In this document: positions 8,422 to 17,009 of the stretch, in pieces
Position numbering within the stretch: the first letter of the stretch is position 1
How the letters are laid out: each line of letters starts with the position of its first letter
From: an uncultured Aureispira sp.
GTDB taxonomy: Bacteria > Bacteroidota > Bacteroidia > Chitinophagales > Saprospiraceae
Reading direction: 5' to 3'
Length of the DNA stretch: 42,047 bases
NCBI GenBank assembly: GCA_905480485.1
Contig: CAJQQM010000049.1
Coordinates: forward strand, 1-42,047
Made by a program: the position numbers and the translations under genes
Notes under the pieces: model-generated
Told to the model about the DNA's origin: nothing
The model's database searches: none
What the model saw: the letters and a program-made list of their open reading frames with translations, nothing else

Positions 8422-10560
8422 CTATTGGATTCCCTCGATTAAAATTTGTAAAATTGATGCAGCAGCCTTTGCGATAACTGTACCTGGCCCAAAAACACCG
8501 GCAACTCCGGCTTCATACAAATAATCATAATCTTGGGCCGGAATAACTCCTCCGGCAACGACCATAATATCTTCCCTGCCCAATGTTTCGAGTGCAGCAA
8601 TAATGGCAGGCACTAAAGTTTTGTGCCCTCCTGCTAGCGACGAGACTCCTAAGATATGCACATCGTTTTCAGCCGCTTGTTTGGCAGCTTCTTCAGGCGT
8701 TTGAAACAAAGGACCAATATCTACATCAAAGCCCAAGTCAGCAAAACTTGTAGCAATAACCTTGGCGCCCCTATCGTGCCCATCTTGTCCTAATTTTGCA
8801 ACCATTATACGAGGTCTACGCCCTTCTATAGTGGCAAATTTATCGGCTAATGCCTGCGTATTCAAAAACGTTTCATCCATAGCTATTTCTTTTGAATAGA
8901 CCCCACTAATTGATTTTGAATTGGCTTTATACCGACCAAAAACAAGTTCCATCGCATCAGAAATTTCACCCAAAGTAGCCCTGAGGCGCGCGGCCTCTAC
9001 CGCCAACTCCAGCAGATTTCCCTGCTTGTTTTGAGCGGCTTGTGTTATTTTAGACAACGCCGCTTCGACAGCCTCTTGGTTCCTAGTTGCTTTTATTTGT
9101 TCAAGTCGATTTATTTGAGATTCTCTGACGGCTTGATTATCGACCTCTAAGATATCTAGAGGATCTTCTTTTTCGAGTTGAAACACATTAACTCCAATAA
9201 TCTGATCTTGCCCTGAATCAATACGAGCCTGTTTTCGAGCTGCAGCAGCCTCGATACGCATTTTTGGCACCCCCGTTTCGATGGCTTTCGCCATCCCTCC
9301 CAACGACTGGATTTCTTGTAAATGACCCCAGGCTTTCTCGAGTAGTTGATTGGTTAGATATTCAACATAATATGAACCTGCCCAAGGATCAATTGCTTTG
9401 GTTACTTGTGTCTCTTTTTGAATAAAAATTTGAGTGTCACGCGCTATTTTAGCTGAAAAATCAGTTGGTAAAGCGATCGCTTCATCAAAAGAATTAGTGT
9501 GTAATGATTGTGTGCCCCCAAAAACAGCCGCCATCGCCTCAATCGTCGTTCGTGCTACATTATTATAAGGGTCTTGCTCAGTCAAACTCCATCCAGAAGT
9601 TTGACAATGTGTACGTAACATTAATGATTTTACATTTTGGGGCTCGAATTGCCGTATGAGTTTAGCCCACAACATACGGCCAGCTCTCATCTTAGCTATT
9701 TCCATAAAATGATTCATACCAATGCCCCAAAAGAAGGACAACCTCGGCGCAAAATCATCAATTTTCAGTCCTGCCTTCAGCCCTGACTGAACATATTCCA
9801 AACCATCGGCTAATGTGTAAGCCAATTCGATATCGGCTGGTGCACCGGCCTCGTGCATGTGATATCCACTGATAGATATGGAATTGTATTTGGGCATTTT
9901 TTGAGACGTATACTCAAAAATATCGGCAATAATCCGCATTGAAGAAGCTGGAGGATAAATGTAGGTATTGCGCACCATAAATTCTTTGAGAATGTCATTC
10001 TGAATGGTCCCTGCAAGTTGTGCGGGGGCAACCCCCTGTTCCTCTGCCGCAACAATATAAAAAGCCAAAATAGGCAATACAGCACCATTCATTGTCATTG
10101 ATACCGACATTTTATCGAGCGGTATCTGGTCGAACAAAATCTTCATATCTTCCACCGAGTCAATGGCTACACCTGCTTTACCGACATCCCCAACCACACG
10201 TTCATGGTCAGAATCATAACCTCTGTGTGTCGCCAAGTCAAAGGCCACTGACAATCCCTTTTGTCCCGCTGCTAAATTGCGTCGATAAAAAGCATTACTT
10301 TCTTCGGCCGTTGAAAACCCAGCATATTGACGGATTGTCCAAGGCCGAAGGGCATACATACCGGCATAAGGGCCTCCTATAAAGGGCGGCAATCCTGCCG
10401 TAAATTCGTGGTGGCGTAAGCCCTCGATATCGGATGCACTGTACTGCGTTTTTAGGTCAATTTGTTCAGGAGTTGACCAAGTACTGCTTTGCTGTTCGAC
10501 AGCAGCTTTTACAGAAAAAAACTGATGGATATCGACTTGGTTAAAATCTGGTCTCTTCAT
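8422..10560 (-). CDS. scpA: Methylmalonyl-CoA mutase, catalytic subunit
   Basis: 712 residues, the full length of the family's large chain. It interconverts (R)-methylmalonyl-CoA and succinyl-CoA with adenosylcobalamin, linking propionate, odd-chain fatty acid and branched amino acid breakdown to the TCA cycle. The N-terminal part is the substrate TIM barrel ([33 protein letters not shown]). The C-terminal part from about 584 is the B12-binding flavodoxin fold with the base-off motif D593-G-H595-D-R-G598 and the GG of AGGVIP. The small non-catalytic subunit, often adjacent in Bacteroidota, is not in this window, so the enzyme is either a homodimer or pairs with a distant gene. It stands alone, divergent from tspO. 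No cobalamin riboswitch was recognised upstream. Confidence 0.97.
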   Translation of the reverse strand: MKRPDFNQVDIHQFFSVKAAVEQQSSTWSTPEQIDLKTQYSASDIEGLRHHEFTAGLPPFIGGPYAGMYALRPWTIRQYAGFSTAEESNAFYRRNLAAGQKGLSVAFDLATHRGYDSDHERVVGDVGKAGVAIDSVEDMKILFDQIPLDKMSVSMTMNGAVLPILAFYIVAAEEQGVAPAQLAGTIQNDILKEFMVRNTYIYPPASSMRIIADIFEYTSQKMPKYNSISISGYHMHEAGAPADIELAYTLADGLEYVQSGLKAGLKIDDFAPRLSFFWGIGMNHFMEIAKMRAGRMLWAKLIRQFEPQNVKSLMLRTHCQTSGWSLTEQDPYNNVARTTIEAMAAVFGGTQSLHTNSFDEAIALPTDFSAKIARDTQIFIQKETQVTKAIDPWAGSYYVEYLTNQLLEKAWGHLQEIQSLGGMAKAIETGVPKMRIEAAAARKQARIDSGQDQIIGVNVFQLEKEDPLDILEVDNQAVRESQINRLEQIKATRNQEAVEAALSKITQAAQNKQGNLLELAVEAARLRATLGEISDAMELVFGRYKANSKSISGVYSKEIAMDETFLNTQALADKFATIEGRRPRIMVAKLGQDGHDRGAKVIATSFADLGFDVDIGPLFQTPEEAAKQAAENDVHILGVSSLAGGHKTLVPAIIAALETLGREDIMVVAGGVIPAQDYDYLYEAGVAGVFGPGTVIAKAAASILQILIEGIQ

Positions 10561-10718
10561 ACAACAAGGCTATTTATATTGGCTTAATCAAGTTCAAATA
10601 TCGAGAAAATAACTTAAATGAACGAATGCATCAAGGAGGAAAACTGAATTAAACTACCAATTGACTACTTTGGTAATACTAAATTGAAAAGATAGCACTA
10701 CATTTGAACATTCGTCTA

Positions 10719-10749
10719 TTTGGTTTTGTTAATCGACTGAGTGTATTTG
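10719..10749 (+). promoter_or_regulatory. Probable tspO promoter
   Basis: A -33 box TTTG at 10719-10722, a spacer of exactly 19 bases, and a -7-like box TGTATTTG at 10742-10749 (consensus TAnnTTTG, one mismatch). The predicted transcript starts about 15 bases before the ATG at 10771. Confidence 0.55.
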
Positions 10750-10770
10750 TAAATAAATAAAATAGATATT

Positions 10771-11226
10771 ATGAACCTTAAATTGGTCCTGCTTTTTTTA
10801 TTTTTGAATTTTTTAGCGCTAGCTCTCGGCGGTTTTTTGATGGGAGGTGAAGTGGGTATGCCCTGGTATCAAAACCTTAACCGCGCCCCTTGGGAACCAC
10901 CCGGGCCAGTATTTGGAATTGCATGGACGACCATTATGATTTGTTTTGCTTTTTATATGAGCTATGCTGTTGATTTTAAAATAAAATCTATTGTTGGACT
11001 TTTTGGAATTCAATGGCTGTTGAATGTAGCTTGGAATCCTGTCTTTTTTAAATTCCATTTAATGTTTCCTGCCTTGCTGCTTATTATTAGTCTTACAATT
11101 TTGGTAGGCTATTTTTTATTTTCAAATTTCAAAACACTAAAATATAAATCCCTCTTAATCCTTCCTTACTTTAGTTGGTTACTGATTGCGACGTCGCTCA
11201 ATTGGTATGCTTGGGCCTACAACTAG
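10771..11226 (+). CDS. tspO: TspO/MBR family membrane protein
   Basis: 151 residues with five membrane helices. Family hallmarks are PWYQNLNRAPWEPPGPVFGIAWT (W-x-PP-x-x-x-F-x-x-x-W-T, residues about 30-52), WLLNVAWNPVFF (about 91-102) and the final LNWYAWAYN. TspO proteins bind porphyrins and sterol-like ligands and act in stress or tetrapyrrole handling; the bacterial role is still debated. It is divergent from the cobalamin-dependent mutase 210 bases away, a neighbourhood that may be chance. Length and motifs match a complete protein. Confidence 0.93.
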   Translation: MNLKLVLLFLFLNFLALALGGFLMGGEVGMPWYQNLNRAPWEPPGPVFGIAWTTIMICFAFYMSYAVDFKIKSIVGLFGIQWLLNVAWNPVFFKFHLMFPALLLIISLTILVGYFLFSNFKTLKYKSLLILPYFSWLLIATSLNWYAWAYN

Positions 11227-11390
11227 ACCTTTTGTGGTGGCGCCCCACTCTTTTGGCGCAAAAAAAACACGGTTGATTTAAATATTCTTGCAAAATGCTG
11301 AGCATCTTCTAAGTTTCTACTATATTGTAGTTACAAGCCTTTTTGGTGGTTTGTCATTTCTATATTTGTAAAGAATCAAATTTTATCAAC

Positions 11391-12284
11391 ATGAAATTTT
11401 TAATGTGTCTAATCCTTGTTTATTGTTTAAACACAACCCACAGTGCTGCACAAGACAATAGTTTGTTTGTAGGTACATGGGAAGACGCTGCCTCTAATAA
11501 TGACGCCTCCTTCCAACTAGTCATACTAAACAATAATCAATTTGTGCGCGCACGATTTGCCCAAACAAACCTATTGGATTCTCTAGCTGTCGACAGAGAC
11601 AAAATTTACGCCTATGAGTGGGTAGATAACACAATCATTTCATATGCCAAATTACCCCATCCTGACCCGCTTGTTGCAGAAGCAATGCCTCCTAAGTACG
11701 AGCTCATGCGTATAGACAAAATAAGCCCACAAAAACTAGAAGTAAGCCTGTCTGACAAAACCTTTAAGAAATCCGAACTAGACTCCATTGTGCGAGTGGG
11801 TGCAGCCGATACACATATTGGCGAAAGAACGATAAGCTACCACAAGTTTGATCTAAACTCACAGCGCAACAAAGCTATTCTGATGGGCTTATGGCAGGCG
11901 CCTAAAAGTAACGACAGTACCAAATTTCAGCTTTATATCCAAAAAAACAAATTGGGTTTTCTTAAAATCAAAAAAGAGGAATTCAAAAAAGCGACCACCA
12001 TCAAGCCTAATAACGGCTATTATTATACATGGATTAATGCCAACACGCTGTACTATTATAAAGAAAAAGCAACGGGCTTTGTAAAAGCTGACAACAACCC
12101 CAACAAATATGCATTAATGCGCATCAACCAAGTCAATAAAAAAGAATTAGACATTACGATTTCCAGCAGAAAATTTAACAAAAGCGGCTTGAACTATGTA
12201 ATTGAATCCGATAATTTAGATGACTTTTTTGTCGATAATAAACATCGTTTTAAACGCAAGAAGGTAATTAGCAAATTGCCTTAG
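11391..12284 (+). CDS. Secreted protein with a duplicated ~108-residue domain, unknown function
   Basis: 297 residues from the ATG at 11391. A TTG 48 bases upstream also opens the frame, but a -7-like box TATATTTG (11361-11368) lies between them and the ATG begins a proper signal peptide (MKFLMCLILVYCLN...SAAQ, 1-21). Two copies of one domain follow, about 26-135 and 164-272. Each has G-(T/L)-W near its start, FQL, a (Y)EW/YTW-(V/I) segment, KYxLMRI, a K(K)LxxxxS stretch and (T/R)KFxKSxL. A GTW-start beta fold of this size recalls lipocalin-like or DUF-type calycin domains, but no family was identified. It ends in a basic tail (HRFKRKK). Closed by a bidirectional terminator. Confidence 0.8.
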   Translation: MKFLMCLILVYCLNTTHSAAQDNSLFVGTWEDAASNNDASFQLVILNNNQFVRARFAQTNLLDSLAVDRDKIYAYEWVDNTIISYAKLPHPDPLVAEAMPPKYELMRIDKISPQKLEVSLSDKTFKKSELDSIVRVGAADTHIGERTISYHKFDLNSQRNKAILMGLWQAPKSNDSTKFQLYIQKNKLGFLKIKKEEFKKATTIKPNNGYYYTWINANTLYYYKEKATGFVKADNNPNKYALMRINQVNKKELDITISSRKFNKSGLNYVIESDNLDDFFVDNKHRFKRKKVISKLP

Positions 12285-12285
12285 C

Positions 12286-12325
12286 AAAAAAAGGAGTAAC
12301 TCAAACATGAGCTACTCCTTTTTTT
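12286..12325. terminator. Bidirectional terminator between converging genes
   Basis: Arms GGAGTAACTCA (12293-12303) and TGAGCTACTCC (12308-12318) pair with one mismatch around the loop AACA. An A-run precedes and a T-run follows, so it can end transcripts of both the duplicated-domain gene (+) and dapD (-). Confidence 0.9.
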
Positions 12326-12341
12326 ATGCTAGTTTGCGACC

Positions 12342-13157
12342 TTAGACGGCCACGTCAAAATCGCGCAATGCAGCATTTAAAGATGTTTTTTTATCGGTAC
12401 TCGCTTTGCGTTGACCAATAATCAAGGCACAAGACACCTGATAATCACCAGCTGGAAATGACTTAGTATAAGACCCAGGAATCACTACCGACCTAGCCGG
12501 CACTCGACCTTTGTAGACGACCGGTTCTTCGCCCGAAACATCAATTATTTTGGTCGATTGTGTAATCGTAACATTGGCCCCTAGTACAGCCTCAGATTCT
12601 ATCCGAACGCCTTCTACAACAATACAACGAGACCCGATAAAACAATTATCTTCTATTATAACCGGCGCAGCCTGCAAAGGTTCTAAGACACCACCAATCC
12701 CAACGCCACCACTTAAATGTACATTTTTGCCAATCTGTGCGCATGAACCCACCGTGGCCCAAGTATCCACCATCGTACCCGAATCAACATAGGCGCCAAT
12801 ATTTACATAGGAGGGCATCATGATAACCCCGGGCGCCAAAAAAGAACCATGTCTTGCAATTGCGTGAGGCACCACGCGAACGCCTAATGAAGCGTAGTCT
12901 TTTTTTAATGGAATCTTGTCATGAAACTCAAAAGGAGGCAGTTCTATCGTTTCCATTTTTTGAATGGGAAAATAAAGCACCACTGCTTTTTTGATCCATG
13001 CATTTACTTTCCATCCCTCAGCCGTTGGTTCAGCTACACGCAATTGCCCCGCATCCAATTGACGAAGAACTTCTTGAATAGCCTCTTGGGTAGCGCTTTC
13101 TTTGAGCAAAGATCTATTTTCCCAGGCGTTTTCTATTGTTTTGATTAATTGATTCAC
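12342..13157 (-). CDS. dapD: Tetrahydrodipicolinate N-succinyltransferase
   Basis: 271 residues, the usual length. It transfers succinyl from succinyl-CoA to tetrahydrodipicolinate in the succinylase route to meso-diaminopimelate and lysine. The N-terminal helical part (LIKTIENAWENRSLL) is followed by a left-handed beta-helix of hexapeptide repeats (about 105-225), including GVIMMPSYVNIGAYVDSGTM and SCAQIGKNVHLSGGVGIGGV, which hold the substrate sites. The start is GTG at 13157: there is no in-frame ATG before residue 68, and this start gives the conserved N-terminus. Monocistronic here. Confidence 0.97.
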   Translation of the reverse strand: MNQLIKTIENAWENRSLLKESATQEAIQEVLRQLDAGQLRVAEPTAEGWKVNAWIKKAVVLYFPIQKMETIELPPFEFHDKIPLKKDYASLGVRVVPHAIARHGSFLAPGVIMMPSYVNIGAYVDSGTMVDTWATVGSCAQIGKNVHLSGGVGIGGVLEPLQAAPVIIEDNCFIGSRCIVVEGVRIESEAVLGANVTITQSTKIIDVSGEEPVVYKGRVPARSVVIPGSYTKSFPAGDYQVSCALIIGQRKASTDKKTSLNAALRDFDVAV

Positions 13158-13211
13158 GACTAAAATATTTTCGATTTATTTAAAAAATTAGAACTTATCA
13201 TTGTTTAATGA

Positions 13212-13664
13212 TTAATTATTGGTCAAAAGCTGCTCAATAATTTTAGGATTTTTTTGGAGATAATAATGCCAAAAGTACGAAGAATAGAAGGTAATACTAT
13301 CTCCGAACACAGCAGGTTCATGAAAATGAATGCGCACTCTATTCCAAAACAAAAACTTAGTTTCTTCTACCAGCTTTATACTATCATAGCTGTACTGATA
13401 CGATTTAAAAAAGTTAGATACATACATTTTCTCGGTATCCATTGCAACCCATTTTATGGGTAAAAAAACCATGTAGTAAATAGCCGCAGATGACAACAGA
13501 AAAGAAAGCATAATAAGACGTGCAGACATGGGCGTAAACGGCTCTTGTATAGCTTCTAAGGGCATAAAAAACAAGGCTACCGTAGCGCCTCCAAAAAAAC
13601 AAAACCAAAAAGTAGGCAAAAGCAATTTGAGCGCTAAAGACCATCGAGATGAAACTACTTGCAT
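13212..13664 (-). CDS. Two-helix membrane protein with a possible PH-like domain
   Basis: 150 residues from an ATG. Two membrane helices (about 10-32 and 46-68) are separated by a short loop, and a soluble C-terminal half of beta character follows (MYVSNFFKSYQYSYDSIKLVEETKFLFWNRVRIHF). This layout, two helices then one small beta domain, resembles bacterial PH-like (bPH) membrane proteins, but the match is by eye only. A box similar to the -7 element (TGTATTTG on the minus strand, 13686-13693) sits just upstream. Function unknown. Confidence 0.7.
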   Translation of the reverse strand: MQVVSSRWSLALKLLLPTFWFCFFGGATVALFFMPLEAIQEPFTPMSARLIMLSFLLSSAAIYYMVFLPIKWVAMDTEKMYVSNFFKSYQYSYDSIKLVEETKFLFWNRVRIHFHEPAVFGDSITFYSSYFWHYYLQKNPKIIEQLLTNN

Positions 13665-13834
13665 TAGATTTTAGATTTAACCCTACAAATACAACCGTAA
13701 AAAAAGCTACTATTGGCTTACAACAAATTGTTGCCGGTGTTTAGGCTGCAATAATACGGCTTTTTTTAAATATTCTTTGGAAAAACCCAATTGCTCAAAA
13801 AAAAATTACAAGGAGTTGAAGCTAGTGTTTGAAA

Positions 13835-14797
13835 TTAAAGGGCGGCCCCTGCCATCATAGAAGGCTTTGTAAACGACTTAAGCGTAAGAAGGTTCTCTCT
13901 TTTGATGCGGTAGGATGCAATAACACAATTGCCCTGACATGATTTCTGAAACTTTGTACAGACCAAATCTTTGGAATAAAAAATACGTCCATTTGTGATA
14001 GCCTGATCGTTTGTGGGCTGCGAATCTTTGAGGCTGTGAATCGATTGAAGACGCTCAAAATCTTCGCGATTGGATACCATTTCGGCATGACTTAAAGTAA
14101 GAAAAGGCTGCCCTTTTAGTTTTTCTTGCGAAAAATTGCTGAGCAAATTCAAGGTGCGTTTAGAGGCTTTTTCTCCCAAAAGAGGACTACTCAAAAAAGA
14201 AATTTCTTGGAAAGAGCTGTCTAAAAATATTGAGCCAAAAATACTGATAGAGTTATCAATTGGATCTATAATAGTGTCCAAGTTTTTGAGCTGAAAAGCG
14301 GAAAAAACATATAAATTAAATCCTTTGTTGTAGCTACTGACCTTACGAAATGGATATTGGTGCTCAAGTGATGTAGAAAGTTGTTCGGCAATTGGGTTGT
14401 TAGATGCCGTTTGTATCGACATGAAATCAGCTTTAACCGTAGGTTGGTAGCGAACGAAGTCCGCCAAAGATTGACTATCTTCAAGTACAAAATGAGCAAC
14501 AGTTATATCTGATGAAGCCGGACTGTTGCTGAATCCTTCTTGGCTTGGCAAAGTTCTGAGTACCGAACAAAGCACGATACAGGCAGAAAAATTGACAAAA
14601 ATTAGAGGGTTAATACGGTAATAGAACCCGATAAAACCGGTGGCGAGAAACAAAACCATTAAGCTTGTAGAGTATTGAATTAATAAACTACCAAATGGTA
14701 TAAATTCGTAAGCAAACACGGCTGCTGTCAAAAGAAGCGTATTTAGTACGACAAAATAAACGAAGCGTTGCGACTTGTTGTTTTCAATAACTTTCAT
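13835..14797 (-). CDS. Membrane protein with a degenerate EEP-like domain
   Basis: 320 residues from an ATG. Three membrane helices occupy about 12-82, then a soluble domain follows. The layout of that domain follows the endonuclease/exonuclease/phosphatase (EEP) proteins common in Bacteroidota: a first strand (ITVAHFVLED, 98-107), then ADFMSIQTAS (123-132) where EEP enzymes have D-I-L-x-L-Q-E-V, YPFRK (148-152), NLYVFSAFQL (161-170) where active enzymes have an FSR-like strand, KRTLNLLSNF (213-222), PFLTLSHAE (231-239) where GDFN is expected, and RIFYSKDLVC (271-280). The catalytic Glu, the GDFN Asp/Asn and the terminal SDH histidine are not present, so it would be a pseudoenzyme. The fold assignment is inference by pattern; export and anchoring are clear. 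Confidence 0.7.
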   Translation of the reverse strand: MKVIENNKSQRFVYFVVLNTLLLTAAVFAYEFIPFGSLLIQYSTSLMVLFLATGFIGFYYRINPLIFVNFSACIVLCSVLRTLPSQEGFSNSPASSDITVAHFVLEDSQSLADFVRYQPTVKADFMSIQTASNNPIAEQLSTSLEHQYPFRKVSSYNKGFNLYVFSAFQLKNLDTIIDPIDNSISIFGSIFLDSSFQEISFLSSPLLGEKASKRTLNLLSNFSQEKLKGQPFLTLSHAEMVSNREDFERLQSIHSLKDSQPTNDQAITNGRIFYSKDLVCTKFQKSCQGNCVIASYRIKRENLLTLKSFTKPSMMAGAAL

Positions 14798-15223
14798 AGC
14801 GCAAAATCAATACAATTTGTTAAATTATTACACATTAAAAAACTTGAGCTGTAGGGATTCAACATGTATCTTAAATTTTCAGAATAGTATTAACAGTTAG
14901 AACCAAATCCTGAATTAATTGTAGTGCATATAGTTTTATAAAAAACGAAAGTAATTTTGTGTTTTGGGGATAGGTCTTTGGGTTACCCTAAAAACCTTAT
15001 TCAGAAAGTACACTAAGACTTAACGATATAAAATTGTCAATTATTACCATCAAGCGTAAAAAAATTAGCAAATTTGATATAAATTAGTAGTCCTACCGCG
15101 TTTCTGCCACAAAGATAGTATATTTTTTTATGCATCATTGTTAATTCTTATTAATAAATTGTAAATATTATCCATCGAACAGCAGTTTTTAACGATATAG
15201 GCTAATTGACAACAAAAAAACCG
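14798..15223. other. AT-rich intergenic region between divergent genes
   Basis: About 425 bases between the EEP-like gene (-) and lpxH (+). A minus-strand -7-like box TATCTTTG is present at 15110-15117 but lacks a partner TTTG at the right spacing and would give a 300-base leader. A 9-base palindrome GGGTTACCC lies at 14980-14988. No coding frame or RNA gene recognised. Confidence 0.4.
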
Positions 15224-16000
15224 ATGAAAAAAATATTTTTTGCTTCAGATTTTCACCTTGGAGGCTCCGACAAAATGGCAAGTCGAGCAAGAGAACGTAA
15301 AATAATTGCCTGGTTGCGTCAAATTGAACAAGAAGCAGAAGCTATTTATCTAGTCGGAGACGTTTTCGATTTCTGGTTTGAATATCAACACGTAGTACCC
15401 AAAGGTTTTGTTCGTCTACTTGCTACCTTAGCCGAATTTGTTGAAAAAGGAATTGAAGTACATATTTTTGTTGGCAATCATGATTTGTGGATAAAAGAAT
15501 ACCTGAGTGACGAAATTGGTCTTATAGTCCATCAACAAGCCTATGAGGTTCAACTACATAAAAAACGTTTTTTTATTGCCCATGGCGACGGACTCGGTCC
15601 TGGAGACTACAAATACAAATTACTCAAAAAGATTTTTACCAACCGAGTATGTCAGTGGCTATTCAGATGGCTGCACCCCGACTTAGGTATGAAATTAGCG
15701 CTTTTTTCATCCACCAAAAGTAGAGAATCCCAACACGAACCTGATTTTTTCTTAGGAAAGGACAAAGAATGGCTCTTACAGTATGCCAATTATAAACTAA
15801 AGCAACAGGCAGATATTAACTATTTTGTGTTCGGTCATCGACACCTTCCCTTAGACGTTTTGCTCGATAATCAATCAAGCAGATACATTAATTTAGGAGA
15901 TTGGATAAATTATTGTACTTATCTAGAATTTAATGGGATCGATATACAGCTTAAAGCCTTTGAACAAGCTGATTTTGATGATTCCTCCGTAAAACATTAA
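15224..16000 (+). CDS. lpxH: UDP-2,3-diacylglucosamine diphosphatase, LpxH-type
   Basis: 258 residues of the calcineurin-like metallophosphoesterase fold. LpxH removes UMP from UDP-2,3-diacylglucosamine to give lipid X in lipid A synthesis. Metal ligands are visible: D9 and H11 (SDFHLGG), D46 (LVGDVFDFW), N85-H86 (GNHD), H120 (AHGDGLGPGD) and H205/H207 (FGHRH). The region between H120 and HRH (LLKKIFTNRVCQWLFRWLHPDLG) is the helical membrane-facing cap. The ATG at 15224 starts MKKIFFASDFH directly on the first strand; an in-frame TTG 18 bases upstream is less likely. It is followed after 2 bases by a secreted protein gene, suggesting co-transcription. Confidence 0.91.
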   Translation: MKKIFFASDFHLGGSDKMASRARERKIIAWLRQIEQEAEAIYLVGDVFDFWFEYQHVVPKGFVRLLATLAEFVEKGIEVHIFVGNHDLWIKEYLSDEIGLIVHQQAYEVQLHKKRFFIAHGDGLGPGDYKYKLLKKIFTNRVCQWLFRWLHPDLGMKLALFSSTKSRESQHEPDFFLGKDKEWLLQYANYKLKQQADINYFVFGHRHLPLDVLLDNQSSRYINLGDWINYCTYLEFNGIDIQLKAFEQADFDDSSVKH

Positions 16001-16002
16001 TT

Positions 16003-16812
16003 ATGCAGCAGTCGCTTCTTATCGTTGGGTTTGTTTTAATGGTTTCTGCTATTAGATGTCAATCTACTCAGTTCAAACAATTGTCGGATATAAAAGTATC
16101 TGTGCGTTGGATGGAGGTAGACAAAATGCAACAACTATACCTCATCAAAGATGAACACAGCCTTCAAAAATTTAGTAAAGAAGGGGGGCTTCTGTACGAA
16201 TACAACGAAAACAGTTTGGGGTCGATTGGTTTTGTTGATGTAAGCAACCCATTTCGGCTGATGGTTTTTTATCAAGATTTTGCCACCTTAGTTTTTTTAG
16301 ACAGAACGCTCAGTGAAATTAGTCGATTAGACCTTTCCGAATTTGACATCGCACAAGCACAAGCTTTTGCTACCGCCTCCGATAATAATATATGGTTTTT
16401 TGATAACAACAGCTATACCCTAAAAAAAATTAGCAGCCAAAATGAGCTTTTACTAGAAAGCCAAGATATGAACCTATTGTTGCCCGAAGATATCAACGCA
16501 AATCGCTTGGTAGAATCAGGCAATAGGGTCTACCTTAACGCTCCTGAAGTCGGGCTTCTTGTTTTTGATATTTTTGGAAACTATATCAAAACTATTGATA
16601 TCAAAGATTTGGATTACTTTCAAGTATATGAAGGCCAATTATTCTATGTAAAAGACAAAAAATTCAATAGCTATCATCTTTTTTCTTTCTTGGAAAGTAG
16701 CCTTGCTTTACCAATGCTACGAGAAAACAAACGACAAGTATGTATATCACAAGAACTTATATTCATAAGATATCCAGACAACATTGAAATATATGCCGTT
16801 CTCAAAAAATAA
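16003..16812 (+). CDS. Secreted beta-propeller-like protein
   Basis: 269 residues with a signal peptide (MQQSLLIVGFVLMVSAIRCQ; a Cys at about 19). The body consists of repeated short beta segments such as QQLYLIKDEHSLQKFSKEG, NNIWFFDNNSYTLKKIS and VGLLVFDIFGNYIKTI, about 40 residues apart, which looks like a small NHL- or YVTN-type propeller. No family name can be assigned with certainty. The start lies 2 bases after the lpxH stop, so it probably shares that transcript; a role in the envelope is inferred. Confidence 0.75.
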   Translation: MQQSLLIVGFVLMVSAIRCQSTQFKQLSDIKVSVRWMEVDKMQQLYLIKDEHSLQKFSKEGGLLYEYNENSLGSIGFVDVSNPFRLMVFYQDFATLVFLDRTLSEISRLDLSEFDIAQAQAFATASDNNIWFFDNNSYTLKKISSQNELLLESQDMNLLLPEDINANRLVESGNRVYLNAPEVGLLVFDIFGNYIKTIDIKDLDYFQVYEGQLFYVKDKKFNSYHLFSFLESSLALPMLRENKRQVCISQELIFIRYPDNIEIYAVLKK

Positions 16813-16834
16813 TTATATTTTTTTTTGAATTTAA

Positions 16835-16867
16835 TTTGGAGAAATGCCCGCAGTTATCTTATCTTTG
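16835..16867 (+). promoter_or_regulatory. Promoter of tRNA-Phe
   Basis: TTTG at 16835-16838 and a perfect TAnnTTTG box (TATCTTTG) at 16860-16867 with a 21-base spacer, the Bacteroidota primary-sigma pattern. The start would be about 25 bases before the mature tRNA. Confidence 0.75.
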
Positions 16868-16898
16868 TGTCGCTTTCGAAGTATACTTCAAAGTGGCT

Positions 16899-16971
16899 GG
16901 CTTCTTAGCTCAGTTGGTAGAGCATCGGACTGAAAATCCGTGTGTCGGCAGTTCGAGTCTGCCAGAGGCCA
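16899..16971 (+). tRNA. tRNA-Phe (GAA)
   Basis: 73 bases folding as a complete cloverleaf: acceptor GGCTTCT with AGAGGCC (one U-G pair), D arm GCTC/GAGC with loop AGTTGGTA, anticodon loop CTGAAAA (anticodon GAA), 5-base variable loop GTGTC, and T arm GGCAG-TTCGAGT-CTGCC. The discriminator is A and the CCA end is not encoded. The outermost anticodon-stem pair is a U-U mismatch. Own promoter upstream and a strong terminator immediately after. Confidence 0.97.
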
Positions 16972-16973
16972 CA

Positions 16974-17009
16974 AAAACGTTTTGATTTTTAATCAAAACG
17001 TTTTTTTTT
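16974..17009. terminator. Terminator shared by tRNA-Phe and mfd
   Basis: A perfect 14-bp stem, AAAACGTTTTGATT (16974-16987) with 16991-17004, closes a TTT loop and is followed by T residues on the plus strand. It begins 3 bases after the tRNA and its far end touches the mfd stop codon, so it probably ends both converging transcripts. Confidence 0.92.

Noticed and set aside
8422-11226. Functional link between methylmalonyl-CoA mutase and TspO through tetrapyrroles
   Set aside because: Only adjacency of divergent genes supports it; no shared regulatory site was seen.
11240-11259. GCGCC/GGCGC hairpin after tspO as a terminator
   Set aside because: Five-bp stem with a ten-base loop and followed by A rather than T on the plus strand.
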